A stretch of DNA of 64,000 nucleotides from a virus. Position 1 is the first letter of the stretch, and the number at the start of each line of letters is the position of its first letter. A model generated the notes under the pieces. The model was not told the origin of the DNA. It did not search any database and saw nothing but the letters and a program-made list of their open reading frames with translations. The DNA lies in IMG/VR virus record IMGVR_UViG_3300033977_000108, positions 124,001 to 188,000 of that record, one strand, 5' to 3'. Shown one piece after another: positions 56,789-64,000 of the stretch. The translations under genes and the position numbers were made by a program.

Positions 56789-58960
56789 CTAATGGTTCAG
56801 CCGCCAAGCCAGTAAGCTATTCCGCTTGGACTGCTGATTATTCTTTACTGCTATTTCCAGGGCTGACCTGCTACCCAGGAAGATTATGAGCTTCTTTGCC
56901 CTTGTAGCTGCAGTGTAAATCAGCTGTCGCTGGAGCATAATGTAGTGCGACCTCAGCAAGACGACTATTACGCAATCGTATTCACTGCCTTGGCTCTTAT
57001 GTATGGTAGTAGCATAAGCCAGCTGTAGATCCTTTGCGTCCTCATAGGGATACAGAACTTCCTGGCCGTCAAAGTCAATGGTCAGTGTCTCCTCCGTGGA
57101 GTCTGCTCCTTTTATGATACCAATATCGCCATTATAGACGTTTAGATCATAATTATTTACTATCTGCATGACCCGATCACCGACTTGAAGGGCTCGCGAT
57201 AGCTCAACCACTAGCTTGCCATTGGGGTTGATTAAGTCGCGCAGAAAGACATTTAGTTCATTGACGCCGGCTCTGCCGCCCTTCATTGGTACTAATACTT
57301 GTACCTGTTTCTTCGGGTTGAGCTTGAACTTATCGGGTATTCTATCTTCTATGAGTTTTTGCAGCGTTGTTTTAATCCAGGCCTCCTGCTTGTCCTTTCC
57401 TTTGACCGCCTCTATAAAGTAGCTGTCGGACAAGTCGCCAGCATTGGCCGGCGGGAAGGAGGGCATCTCTCCGCGCCTGATGGCGTGGGCGTTGCGGACA
57501 ATAAGGCTGGTCTCGGCCTGTCTAAAGACCTGCGTTAGCTTCACGGTCTCTATCTTTCTACTCTCCAGTAGGGACTTCAGGACGCTTCCTGGACCTACGG
57601 CCGGCAGCTGCTCTGGGTCGCCTATAAGTAGAACGGTAGTGCCCAAAGCTATGGCTTTGAACAGATGGCAGGCCAACTCAGCATCTACCATGGAGAATTC
57701 ATCTACCACCAGAATGTCAGCATCCAAGAAGTTGTCTTTGTTGCGGCCGAACCTGCCCTCATTGGGCTTGAATTCCAGCAGCCTATGTATTGTCTGTGCC
57801 TCATGCCCGGAGACTTCGCTCAATCGCTTGGCGGCTCGGCCGGTTGGCGCAGCAAGGCTTACCTTAAGCCCTAAGTCTTTGGCTAGGGAGACGAGCGCCC
57901 TTATCGTTGTGGTCTTGCCGGTGCCAGGGCCACCAGTTAGGATAGAGATGGACCTTTTCAGGGCGTTCTTTACAGCCCTTTGCTGGTCTTCGGTCAATAT
58001 CAGTGGGGTTTGGCCATTGGGGACCGCTATACTTTTGGGTATTGGTATGTCAATCAGCATCAAATGTTGGAGCAGACAGGTCACATCTTCAGCTATACTC
58101 TTCTCTGCTTGAAGCAGGTGTGGAAGATAGGACAACTCTACATCGCCAGCTTTGGTCTTCATTGTTTCTTTTGCTACGTAGCCCTTCTCTATGGCGCCTT
58201 TCAATGAGGCTCTTGCCTCTTCTGGCAGCACGCCTATCAGCCTGGCAGCACGCTGTATCAATAACTCCTCTGGAATGAACATGTGCCCATCATTGGCCGC
58301 TTCATCCAGCAGATAGGCAAAGCTTGCCTCCAGGCGTTCAGGCGAGTCCTCCGGCCATTTCATCTTCTGGGCCATTTCGTCCGCGCGCTTGAAGCCAATG
58401 CCGGGCACAGACATCAGTCTGTATGGGTTGGCTTTCAGTATGTCAACAGCGTCCCCGCCAAACGTTATGTGCACACGATGCGTCCACACTGTGCTGATAC
58501 CATATTTCGCAAGGAACAATGCCAGCTGGCGCTCTATACGGTCCCGGCGCCAGGCCTTAGCAATGCGTGAGGCCGTAAGCTCTTTGATACCGGGTACTTT
58601 GGTGAGCTGCTCTGGATGGTTCTGCAGTACGTTCTCAAGCTCTGCAAGCGTTGGGAAGCGCAGGGCTATGGCCGTGGCTTTTATCGGTCCAACCCCTGGG
58701 ATCTCTCTGGCCAGATAATCCCGGATAGCCTCGATAGTAGTGCCGATAACACGAGCGGCCACAGCAACTTGGAACTGCTCACCATACGTTGGGTTGTTCA
58801 CCTTCTCGCCATTGATCTCGATCAGTTCGTCCGGCCCGACGAGAGGCAGAGTGCCAACCACCGTTATCTGCTCGGCGGCACCCTTAGAGATGAATTCGCC
58901 GATAGCGAAGTTACCTCTCCGGTACTTCACGTCGGTCAGATAGCCTTGTAGTGATTCCAT
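56789..58960 (-). CDS. RecD2-like superfamily 1 helicase
   Basis: 723 residues from MESLQGYLTD (GGGAG upstream). N-terminal OB and helix-hairpin-helix parts (IPGVGPIKATAIALRF, VPGIGFKRADEMA), then the motor: ILTGGPGTGKTTT (near 345), VVDEFSMVDAEL, GDPEQLPAVGPG, LTQVFRQAE, and the C-terminal UvrD-like LAYATTIHKSQGSEYD and TAATRAKKLI. This is the RecD2/TraA helicase order. It moves 5'-3' on ssDNA, likely in repair or replication restart. Confidence 0.9.
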   Translation of the reverse strand: MESLQGYLTDVKYRRGNFAIGEFISKGAAEQITVVGTLPLVGPDELIEINGEKVNNPTYGEQFQVAVAARVIGTTIEAIRDYLAREIPGVGPIKATAIALRFPTLAELENVLQNHPEQLTKVPGIKELTASRIAKAWRRDRIERQLALFLAKYGISTVWTHRVHITFGGDAVDILKANPYRLMSVPGIGFKRADEMAQKMKWPEDSPERLEASFAYLLDEAANDGHMFIPEELLIQRAARLIGVLPEEARASLKGAIEKGYVAKETMKTKAGDVELSYLPHLLQAEKSIAEDVTCLLQHLMLIDIPIPKSIAVPNGQTPLILTEDQQRAVKNALKRSISILTGGPGTGKTTTIRALVSLAKDLGLKVSLAAPTGRAAKRLSEVSGHEAQTIHRLLEFKPNEGRFGRNKDNFLDADILVVDEFSMVDAELACHLFKAIALGTTVLLIGDPEQLPAVGPGSVLKSLLESRKIETVKLTQVFRQAETSLIVRNAHAIRRGEMPSFPPANAGDLSDSYFIEAVKGKDKQEAWIKTTLQKLIEDRIPDKFKLNPKKQVQVLVPMKGGRAGVNELNVFLRDLINPNGKLVVELSRALQVGDRVMQIVNNYDLNVYNGDIGIIKGADSTEETLTIDFDGQEVLYPYEDAKDLQLAYATTIHKSQGSEYDCVIVVLLRSHYIMLQRQLIYTAATRAKKLIIFLGSRSALEIAVKNNQQSKRNSLLAWRLNH

Positions 58961-58961
58961 C

Positions 58962-59393
58962 TTATCTCCCGTGCACCCATACATTGTTTGGTAGGTCTTC
59001 AAGCAGGGGCTTTACTTGTTCCCACTTCAGCCCTCCACAGCCGCAACCGGGGCGTGGCAGGTGGAAGATGAAATTGGGGGAATCCTCCGCCAGGTGCAGC
59101 AATTGGGTGGCCGATTCCTTTATCCTCTTCAGAATAGAAGGCTTACGCCAGTCTTCCTTGGTAGGGAATGCAAGCATCTTGCCATTGTCCAGCCAGCACA
59201 CTCTATTGCCGAATTCACCCAGATGCAAAGCCAATTGCATAGGAACTAACGGCGCTCGGCGTTGGGCTTCCAGTGCCACGCCAGCACCCATCACAGCCCT
59301 CCCGTCCTTCCTGACACATCCATTGGTTGTAATACAAATCACATGGCCAGGCTCGCCATAGCGTTCCCACAGATCACCGGGTACCTCGATCAT
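58962..59393 (-). CDS. Macro-domain (ADP-ribose-binding) protein
   Basis: 143 residues. CITTNGCVRKDGRAVMGAGV is the ADP-ribose-binding loop of macro domains with the GrAvMGxG turn; FHLPRPGCGCGGLKWEQVKP is the second ribose loop. Length fits a lone macro domain of the phage/ADP-ribose-1''-phosphatase type. It may remove ADP-ribose from DNA or proteins. A NADAR gene lies 0.8 kb away. Confidence 0.75.
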   Translation of the reverse strand: MIEVPGDLWERYGEPGHVICITTNGCVRKDGRAVMGAGVALEAQRRAPLVPMQLALHLGEFGNRVCWLDNGKMLAFPTKEDWRKPSILKRIKESATQLLHLAEDSPNFIFHLPRPGCGCGGLKWEQVKPLLEDLPNNVWVHGR

Positions 59394-59806
59394 ATGCCGT
59401 GCTCCCTCTTGAAGGCGCCTACCCGTATATATTCGGTGGTAGCCTCCTCTACAGCAGGGCTCTCGAACGCGTAGGTCACCACGGTGGTGACCACAAAGTC
59501 GGAGCCACAGTTGGAACAGGTGACATTATGTTCGCCGCTTTCGAAGATGCTTTCAGATATGTCATACGGCTCGTGTAGAGTTTTACATTTGGGGCAGCGT
59601 ACCCTGCGCTCGTGGATTGTTGCTTCCTTCCTGTCCCTTAGGTTCTCGCAGGGGACACACAGGGCTTTGTGCCCTGATTCGAACGCAATACAGGCGTCAC
59701 ACTGGTAGCAGCTCTCGCCGTTGGCTACCTGCGCCCTTTTGTATGAATCCCAGTCTGTCTCGCCAGTGACTGGATCAGTATGGTCCGCGAGTCTTGTTAT
59801 GCTCAC
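59390..59806 (-). CDS. Multi-zinc-ribbon protein
   Basis: 138 residues with four cysteine pairs (CYQCDAC, CVPC, CPKC, CSNC). The CPKCKTLHEPYDISE... CSNCGSDF unit is a classic zinc ribbon. It overlaps the macro gene by 4 nt. Likely a nucleic-acid or protein adaptor. Confidence 0.65.
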   Translation of the reverse strand: MSITRLADHTDPVTGETDWDSYKRAQVANGESCYQCDACIAFESGHKALCVPCENLRDRKEATIHERRVRCPKCKTLHEPYDISESIFESGEHNVTCSNCGSDFVVTTVVTYAFESPAVEEATTEYIRVGAFKREHGI

Positions 59807-59824
59807 AACTGACCTCCTCTTCTA

Positions 59825-60106
59825 TTACCGGAGCCCTCCAATAGTATCCAGGGCGAATTTTAGACCGGCAGCCTGCTTCATGTCATTGTTGGTGCTTATA
59901 GGCTGTCCTGGCTCAATGGGGTCGTCAGGCAGTTCGTCAATCATCTTCCAGATGGCACTAGCATAGCAGTAGACTCTTTGTCCTTCGGCATAATGATACC
60001 AGGCGCCCCGTTCGTAGCCTGCCAGTGGGGCATTGTTCCGCCGACAAAGGAAGCAGACAGCCTCGGTAGCCTGCTCAAGCAGGTCCTTCTTTTCCTCGTT
60101 GGTCAT
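59825..60106 (-). CDS. Small hypothetical protein with CFLC pair
   Basis: 93 residues from MTNEEKKDLL (AAGGAG upstream). CFLC, then RGAWYHYAEGQRVYCYASAI with His and Cys, may form a zinc site. No family recognised. Confidence 0.5.
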   Translation of the reverse strand: MTNEEKKDLLEQATEAVCFLCRRNNAPLAGYERGAWYHYAEGQRVYCYASAIWKMIDELPDDPIEPGQPISTNNDMKQAAGLKFALDTIGGLR

Positions 60107-60221
60107 TTGGCTCCTTCTTTTTGCCGATGTAAATCTCAAGCGTAGCTTTCAGATTCTCTATCTGTTCGTGGAGCCGCGCTATTTGGCGCAGCTTCTTCTT
60201 ATTCTTCAGCACCTGCTTCAT
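60075..60221 (-). CDS. Small basic helical protein
   Basis: 48 residues, Lys-rich helix (LKNKKKLRQIARLHEQIENL). ATGA overlap with the NADAR stop; the 3' end overlaps the next gene by 32 nt. Confidence 0.5.
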   Translation of the reverse strand: MKQVLKNKKKLRQIARLHEQIENLKATLEIYIGKKKEPNDQRGKEGPA

Positions 60222-60685
60222 CGCTTCAGCTTATCCCTCACTTTCATCAGTATCTTACCCAAGTGGTTCTCGCCGCCGACATTCTTGCATTTGGGGCAGG
60301 TGCAGTTTCCCCACCGGTTGTCGTGCCACCAGTTTCCCTCTATTAGCGTGGCGTCGCCTGTCGCTAACAGCTTCTCTTTCAAGAACTTATCCTGGAATTT
60401 GATGGTAACAATCTCTTCCATTACCTGTAGGGCCAGCTCTGGCGACCAATCGGGGCGCAGGCGTATAGAGTCTCCCAATTTCTTGGCTTGGGCGGGATGC
60501 AAGTTGCAGAACAGTGCCCGTGTTGCGGTGTCAGTAGGCACTACTTTGGCTGCTTGATAGGCATTCTCTGAAGATCGGTAGGTAAGTCCTTCATATACAA
60601 CCTCCTGCAGATGGAAGTTGGATGCCCACTCAAATTCGCCCTTAAATTCACCTATGATTTCCATTGAATGGTTGTAGTCTCCCAT
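60218..60685 (-). CDS. NADAR (YbiA-like) N-glycosidase
   Basis: 155 residues. FEWASNFHLQEVVYEGLTYR, SSENAYQAAK at 38-47, RPDWSPELALQVM, GNWWHDNRWGNC and GENHLGKILMKVR follow the YbiA/NADAR fold. Family members split N-glycosidic bonds of ribose derivatives and have been shown to remove ADP-ribose from guanine. An alternative start is MEIIGEF, 7 codons in. Confidence 0.85.
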   Translation of the reverse strand: MGDYNHSMEIIGEFKGEFEWASNFHLQEVVYEGLTYRSSENAYQAAKVVPTDTATRALFCNLHPAQAKKLGDSIRLRPDWSPELALQVMEEIVTIKFQDKFLKEKLLATGDATLIEGNWWHDNRWGNCTCPKCKNVGGENHLGKILMKVRDKLKR

Positions 60686-60908
60686 GGCGTTTCATTCTCT
60701 TACGCACGCGATCCGTAATGGCATCGTTTCTCCTCCAGATAAACCCGAACTGACCATCTTTGATGGCTGCTTCGGCGGTGTGGACCAAGCCGCAGTCGCA
60801 GCAGGCCATATCATGTGTTTCCATTAGAAGTGGATAGAATCTGCCTTCTGTTCTTACCTTGAAGTAATCACGCACTAGGCTTCCTCCCTCAAAAGCAGGC
60901 AACGCCAT
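60648..60908 (-). CDS. Conserved phage protein (MACCDCGLVH family)
   Basis: 86 residues. The stretch HDMACCDCGLVHTAEAAI, then FGFIWRRNDAITDRVRKRMK, is a small Cys-Cys-x-Cys motif protein seen in many phages. Overlaps NADAR by 38 nt. Function unknown. Confidence 0.6.
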   Translation of the reverse strand: MALPAFEGGSLVRDYFKVRTEGRFYPLLMETHDMACCDCGLVHTAEAAIKDGQFGFIWRRNDAITDRVRKRMKRHGRLQPFNGNHR

Positions 60909-60917
60909 GCAGCTTTC

Positions 60918-61172
60918 CTATGCCTGCGCGCTCTCCTTTGTGGGCATTAGCAAGACTTGCTTTGATTTTACTTTGTCTTCGTAGAGGTCGGCCAGGCCGC
61001 TCAATAGCGCGCGCACATCTCTTGGCGCAGTCTCATTTGTATTGGAGAATTTCATAAGGGTCGGGGGCTTCACGCCCCAGATGAAGCCAATGATACACAT
61101 CTCGCGCTTGTTTGCCAGGTCTGTCACATAGCCAGCCATGGCTATCAGTTCGTCGCCTTCGGCTTCGGTCAT
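60918..61172 (-). CDS. Small hypothetical protein
   Basis: 84 residues, N-terminal helix with MCIIGFIWGVKPPTLMKF hydrophobic strand, then a helix. No motif. ATGA overlap with the gene upstream. Confidence 0.5.
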   Translation of the reverse strand: MTEAEGDELIAMAGYVTDLANKREMCIIGFIWGVKPPTLMKFSNTNETAPRDVRALLSGLADLYEDKVKSKQVLLMPTKESAQA

Positions 61173-61480
61173 GCTGCCAACTCCATGGGTATATTTGTTT
61201 CAACGGGGTCTACCAGTATGTAGGGCTCCATTACTGGGTCTTCCCTATACTGGCTGTCATACAATACTTCGCCGTTGACAGTGACGGTTAGAATGCCATC
61301 CTTTACGACGACATAGCCATCCTTGTCGTCGCAGGTATAGTAGAATGCTAAATCACTTACCCATTCTGGCGCGTTTCTTCTTATCCACGGACCTTCTATG
61401 CCCGTCAGGCGCGCCAGTATTCCTTCCGCATCTATGCTTGTTACGAACAACTGGTTCAATCGGTTCGGTAGGGTCAGCAA
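61169..61480 (-). CDS. β-rich hypothetical protein (TTG start)
   Basis: 103 residues. TTG start with AAGGAG 7 nt upstream. β-strands: FYYTCDDKDGYVVVKDGILT, VTVNGEVLYDSQ. Its first 128 nt lie inside the zinc-ribbon gene in another frame. Confidence 0.5.
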   Translation of the reverse strand: MLTLPNRLNQLFVTSIDAEGILARLTGIEGPWIRRNAPEWVSDLAFYYTCDDKDGYVVVKDGILTVTVNGEVLYDSQYREDPVMEPYILVDPVETNIPMELAA

Positions 61481-61832
61481 CAGATTCTCCTTTATGTGGT
61501 TGGGGGAGCATTGATGATAATTTCAGGCAGTTGTCGCAGTATAGCAGCCCTCCGGCTTTACTACCGCGGCAGTGAAAGCAGAGGTCTCCCCTTATGTATC
61601 TCTTCAGCTCGGCTTCGGTCAGGAATTCTTCGTCCCTGCACCACGGGCTGCAGAAGACCCTCTTATCCCCCAAAATAGTGTATCTGAAGAAGCCTATCAG
61701 TCTATGACAGGCATCACACTTTTCAGGTGGCTTTATCGGACGCGGCGTCGGAGAAGACCGCGCTCTCCCACTTCCCGGGCGAAGCAGGGCGCTCATCTCT
61801 TCCAGGGCTTCTAGGCTGGGATAATCCTTCAA
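61353..61832 (-). CDS. Zinc-ribbon protein (TTG start)
   Basis: 159 residues. CDACHRLIGFF, FCSPWCRDEE, LCFHCRG, CDNC: two paired zinc knuckles. TTG start with GAGG upstream. The C-terminal 42 residues (basic, low-complexity) are coded within the next gene's 5' part, so only the first 115 residues are clearly a domain. Confidence 0.55.
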   Translation of the reverse strand: MKDYPSLEALEEMSALLRPGSGRARSSPTPRPIKPPEKCDACHRLIGFFRYTILGDKRVFCSPWCRDEEFLTEAELKRYIRGDLCFHCRGSKAGGLLYCDNCLKLSSMLPQPHKGESVADPTEPIEPVVRNKHRCGRNTGAPDGHRRSVDKKKRARMGK

Positions 61833-62061
61833 GTTTCACCTCAAATTCTTTCTTATCCAGCTCGGCGCGCATGATATCAAACGGTTCATCAAACACCAGC
61901 AGCCGCAGCAAGTGGAGCAGCACCAGCTTGTAAATCCTATCATCGGCAAAATGCATGTACCAATCAGCCGCTGCTCCAAGCAGGGCCACCGGGTTGGTTG
62001 GTGGAAATGGATCCTCTATAAGGCAGCGGATCGTTTCAATTGTTTTGGGCTGTAGTTGCAT
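61723..62061 (-). CDS. Hypothetical protein
   Basis: 112 residues, helical, with LLHLLRLLVFDEPFDIMRAE; the last 35 residues (Ser/Pro/Arg-rich) overlap the zinc-ribbon gene by 110 nt. No family recognised. Confidence 0.5.
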   Translation of the reverse strand: MQLQPKTIETIRCLIEDPFPPTNPVALLGAAADWYMHFADDRIYKLVLLHLLRLLVFDEPFDIMRAELDKKEFEVKLEGLSQPRSPGRDERPASPGKWESAVFSDAASDKAT

Positions 62062-62070
62062 TGGCTTCCC

Positions 62071-62163
62071 TCAGCTCCTTCGGCCCGGGCGGCGTAGATT
62101 AGAAATAGGAGCGTATGAGGGCGCCAGTATGTGATCACCCTGCTGGACTATTAGAACTCTCAT
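62071..62163 (-). CDS. Small basic peptide
   Basis: 30 residues starting MRVLIVQQGDHILAPSYAPI behind AGGAGAAGAAG. It sits in the gap before the gene at 61723-62061. Possible mini-protein. Confidence 0.35.
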   Translation of the reverse strand: MRVLIVQQGDHILAPSYAPISNLRRPGRRS

Positions 62164-62497
62164 GCTTCTTCTCCTCCGCTAGGACCATAGCTTGCCATTC
62201 GCGCATTGGCTTGATGGAGATGTCTTGTATGGCGTACCCCCGCTCTCGATATATGTCGATATCTGTTATCATTGCGGACTCTTTGTCCCACCAGCATTCG
62301 CCTCCCCAAACTACGTCGCCGTTGTCCAGCGTCAGCTTGGGGTTCTTCTGGCCTGCTTCCCGCATAGCAGGGCAAAGGCCCATGGCATCTTCGGACGGCA
62401 CCTCTTCGCCCTCATAAATGCCGTAACCAAGAAAATAAACCACCTTGGCATTGCTATCAACCAGGTATACAACACCGATGCGATCACCTTTGGTCAT
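62135..62497 (-). CDS. Hypothetical protein
   Basis: 120 residues from MTKGDRIGVV (AGGAG upstream; the longer frame to 62647 lacks one). GVVYLVDSNAKVVYFLGYGI, VVWGGECWWDKESAMI; β-rich, Trp-rich core. I have seen comparable strings in phage proteins without function. Confidence 0.55.
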   Translation of the reverse strand: MTKGDRIGVVYLVDSNAKVVYFLGYGIYEGEEVPSEDAMGLCPAMREAGQKNPKLTLDNGDVVWGGECWWDKESAMITDIDIYRERGYAIQDISIKPMREWQAMVLAEEKKHESSNSPAG

Positions 62498-62531
62498 TGC
62501 TCTCCTGCGGCATTCCATGCCATCGCTGTGT

Positions 62532-62771
62532 TTATGTGTTCTCTTTCTTACCAAGGAGGTCTTTGCACTCCTGGCATCTGACCTGTCTTGGACCCCCATT
62601 CGCGGGGTTATAGTCGAGTTCCACTTCGTGCCCGCAGGAAAGTACATAAGTCCATACTCTGTAGTCGTCCGTATTGGTTAGCACATACCTCATGGTGGTC
62701 TGTTTGACCACCGATCTCCAGGGTACCTGGGGCTCATCTATCTTAGTCCACAACTTGCTCCACCAACTCAT
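62532..62771 (-). CDS. Zinc-ribbon protein
   Basis: 79 residues from MSWWSKLWTK (GAGGGAA upstream). VLSCGHEVELDYN and QVRCQECKDL form a Cys-His...CxxC site. ATGA overlap with the gene upstream. Confidence 0.55.
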   Translation of the reverse strand: MSWWSKLWTKIDEPQVPWRSVVKQTTMRYVLTNTDDYRVWTYVLSCGHEVELDYNPANGGPRQVRCQECKDLLGKKENT

Positions 62772-63271
62772 AGTTCCCTCTCTGGTATTGGATTGTATTC
62801 CCTCTGCTCTGGCCTGATGCACAGAGTATCAATTGCCTTCATCGCCTTTTGCTCGGCTGCTAAGTCCCACTCATTGACCACGCCTAAGGCCTTGGACAGG
62901 GCGGCGCGGATGGTATGCAGGAAGTTATTCGCGTCCTCGCGCCTGATTATCTGGTCGCCAATCGTTGTCCACTGCTCCTCGTCGCCTTCAAACAGCCGGC
63001 ACAGAGAAACAGCTGCGCTTTCAGCACACCACAAAGCATTGAACATCCTTGGGGATGCAGCTATAAAGCAGGGTAGCTCGGGAGAGCTATCGCACACAGC
63101 TACGGTTCTCCCATTGATATCCTTGACCTCAATATCTCGGGCGTACCAATCAGGCGCCTCCCTCAACTCCTCCCGGAGTCTGGCCCAGAAGTTAGGGGGC
63201 TCTATTATCATAGGCGGAACTTTAGGGGGCTCTATTATCATAGATGGAGCTGTCGAATTAGTTGAGCCCAA
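62768..63271 (-). CDS. Hypothetical protein with duplicated N-terminus (TTG start)
   Basis: 167 residues, TTG start behind GGAGG. The N-terminus reads MIIEPPKVPPMIIEPPN, produced by an exact 22 bp direct repeat. The body is α/β (VKDINGRTVAVCDSSPELPC, SAAVSLCRLFEGDEEQW). No family recognised. Confidence 0.55.
   Translation of the reverse strand: MGSTNSTAPSMIIEPPKVPPMIIEPPNFWARLREELREAPDWYARDIEVKDINGRTVAVCDSSPELPCFIAASPRMFNALWCAESAAVSLCRLFEGDEEQWTTIGDQIIRREDANNFLHTIRAALSKALGVVNEWDLAAEQKAMKAIDTLCIRPEQREYNPIPEREL
63192..63243. repeat. 22 bp direct repeat, two copies 30 bp apart
   Basis: TTAGGGGGCTCTATTATCAT plus AG occurs at 63192-63213 and 63222-63243, 8 bp apart. On the minus strand each copy begins CTATGATAATAGAGCC and includes an in-frame ATG, so it duplicates the N-terminus of the gene above. 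Confidence 0.85.
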
Positions 63272-63285
63272 TTGCGGCCTCCAGC

Positions 63286-63975
63286 CTACCGTTGTCGATC
63301 CGCCCGGTTTTTATTCTCACTGCTGATTCCTTTCAGTTTATCCCAGACCCTGAATGCTGGGGTCGGCAGCCTGGGCAACAGCGACCTACAAGGGGATAGA
63401 GAATAGTCGTAAATGATAGGACTGACATTTCCCCTAACTGGGACATAGTTACTCAATTTCAGCGGGCTGCCAGAATCCATGTTATGACTGCCATACCATG
63501 CGCTATTCCCGGCTTCAGCCAGTATTTTTGCCACTTCTGCTACATCGGCAAGGCTGAAGCGATAATCGTGTCCGCCGACTGGTATCTCCGTCATCGCCAG
63601 TAGCTCTTTGATCTTCGCGTCTTCGCAGGTAAGCGGGACCCGTATGATTATTCCTTTCATGTAGGCACCAACCAAGCGCTCGGCGGCTACCAGAATGCCA
63701 CCGTAGGACGCTTCGTTATCAGGTAAGGTAGGGTAAAGCCTCGTCGCGCAAAGCGCCTCTGGCCCTGATACTAGTATTAGTAGAGCGTTGTTGTGCATCG
63801 CCAGTCGTATTGCGGCGGAGAGGTTCTTCCCCTCTGCATCCAGCAGGTTATTCGGGTCCTGCATCAGATAGTAGATTACATCGAATTCTGTCTGACCCAA
63901 GGTTGCGTTTACCCATCTAAGTCGCTGGCTGTCATATACCGAGAACACGGCGGCATAGAGCAGGTCATCCGTCAT
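63286..63975 (-). CDS. Hypothetical protein
   Basis: 229 residues. Rossmann-like first half: FDVIYYLMQDPNNLLDAEGK, SAAIRLAMHNNALLILVSGP, then ASYGGILVAAERLVGAYMKG and IIIRVPL. It could be a nucleotide-binding protein of the SLOG/LOG sort, but no key motif is plain. Tail basic (SENKNRADRQR). Confidence 0.5.
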   Translation of the reverse strand: MTDDLLYAAVFSVYDSQRLRWVNATLGQTEFDVIYYLMQDPNNLLDAEGKNLSAAIRLAMHNNALLILVSGPEALCATRLYPTLPDNEASYGGILVAAERLVGAYMKGIIIRVPLTCEDAKIKELLAMTEIPVGGHDYRFSLADVAEVAKILAEAGNSAWYGSHNMDSGSPLKLSNYVPVRGNVSPIIYDYSLSPCRSLLPRLPTPAFRVWDKLKGISSENKNRADRQR

Positions 63976-64000
63976 AAAGACTTCTGCTCTGGGCGGAGTA

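Noticed and set aside
1-64000. CRISPR array, rRNA, integrase/attachment sites, capsid, tail or terminase genes
   Set aside because: Looked for on both strands; no regularly spaced repeats and no recognisable motifs of these classes.

Overview
The window is a 64 kb piece of a large tailed-phage (Caudoviricetes-type) genome, probably from a metagenome. Every gene I can support is on the minus strand, mostly with 1-20 nt overlaps, ATGA/TGATG junctions and good GGAGG-type ribosome binding sites. I see no head, tail, packaging or integration genes, no rRNA and no CRISPR array. The content is DNA replication and recombination, nucleotide metabolism, a sigma-like factor, tRNAs and many small accessory proteins. 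The host cannot be fixed from this sequence; a B12-type (class II) ribonucleotide reductase and a radical-SAM NrdG-like protein only suggest a bacterial host that may live with little oxygen.

Layout, in coordinate order (transcription runs right to left). 1-3.7 kb: a cysteine-protease-like gene cut by the edge, two CCA-encoding tRNAs, a tandem family of small basic proteins invaded by an endonuclease VII-type gene, an Ig-like protein and several exported or membrane proteins. 3.7-10 kb: a divergent sigma factor, RuvC-like resolvase, SLOG, JAMM protease, calcineurin-type phosphoesterase and deoxyribosyltransferase-like genes. 10-20 kb: a Cas4-like nuclease, fused primase-helicase, a one-polypeptide restriction-modification enzyme, an Hjc-like resolvase and a RecA-like recombinase. 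20-27 kb: an Hsp20-like chaperone, degenerate tRNA-like elements, small unknown genes, a consensus sigma70 promoter, a heavily palindromic non-coding region of about 300 bp and a Cas4/RecB exonuclease. 27.4-33.5 kb: a cassette of Ycf46-like AAA ATPase, radical SAM protein, DUF2997 and two Ycf35/DUF1257 proteins. 33.5-41.6 kb: an SNF2-type helicase, an HU-like protein and a family A DNA polymerase split into two genes, the second of which carries a group I intron with an HNH gene in motif B. 41.6-52 kb: dNTP enzymes (DUF5664, dUTPase, RNR, dCMP deaminase), a nucleotidyltransferase, UDG, the sliding clamp and a Rad52-like annealing protein. 52-54.5 kb: a tandem family of GDF-box proteins. 54.5-64 kb: an HD hydrolase, RecD2-like helicase, an ADP-ribose pair (macro domain and NADAR) and small zinc-ribbon or unknown genes.

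Together the genes describe a phage with its own replisome (polymerase, primase-helicase, clamp), two recombination routes (RecA-like; Rad52-like with Cas4-type nucleases and resolvases), its own dNTP supply and probable counter-defence functions. The best candidates for something undescribed are the Ycf46/Ycf35/DUF2997/radical-SAM cassette, the nested palindrome at 23.9-24.15 kb, the two tandem small-protein families and the split, intron-interrupted polymerase. Protein names are from motif recognition by eye; no database search was run.
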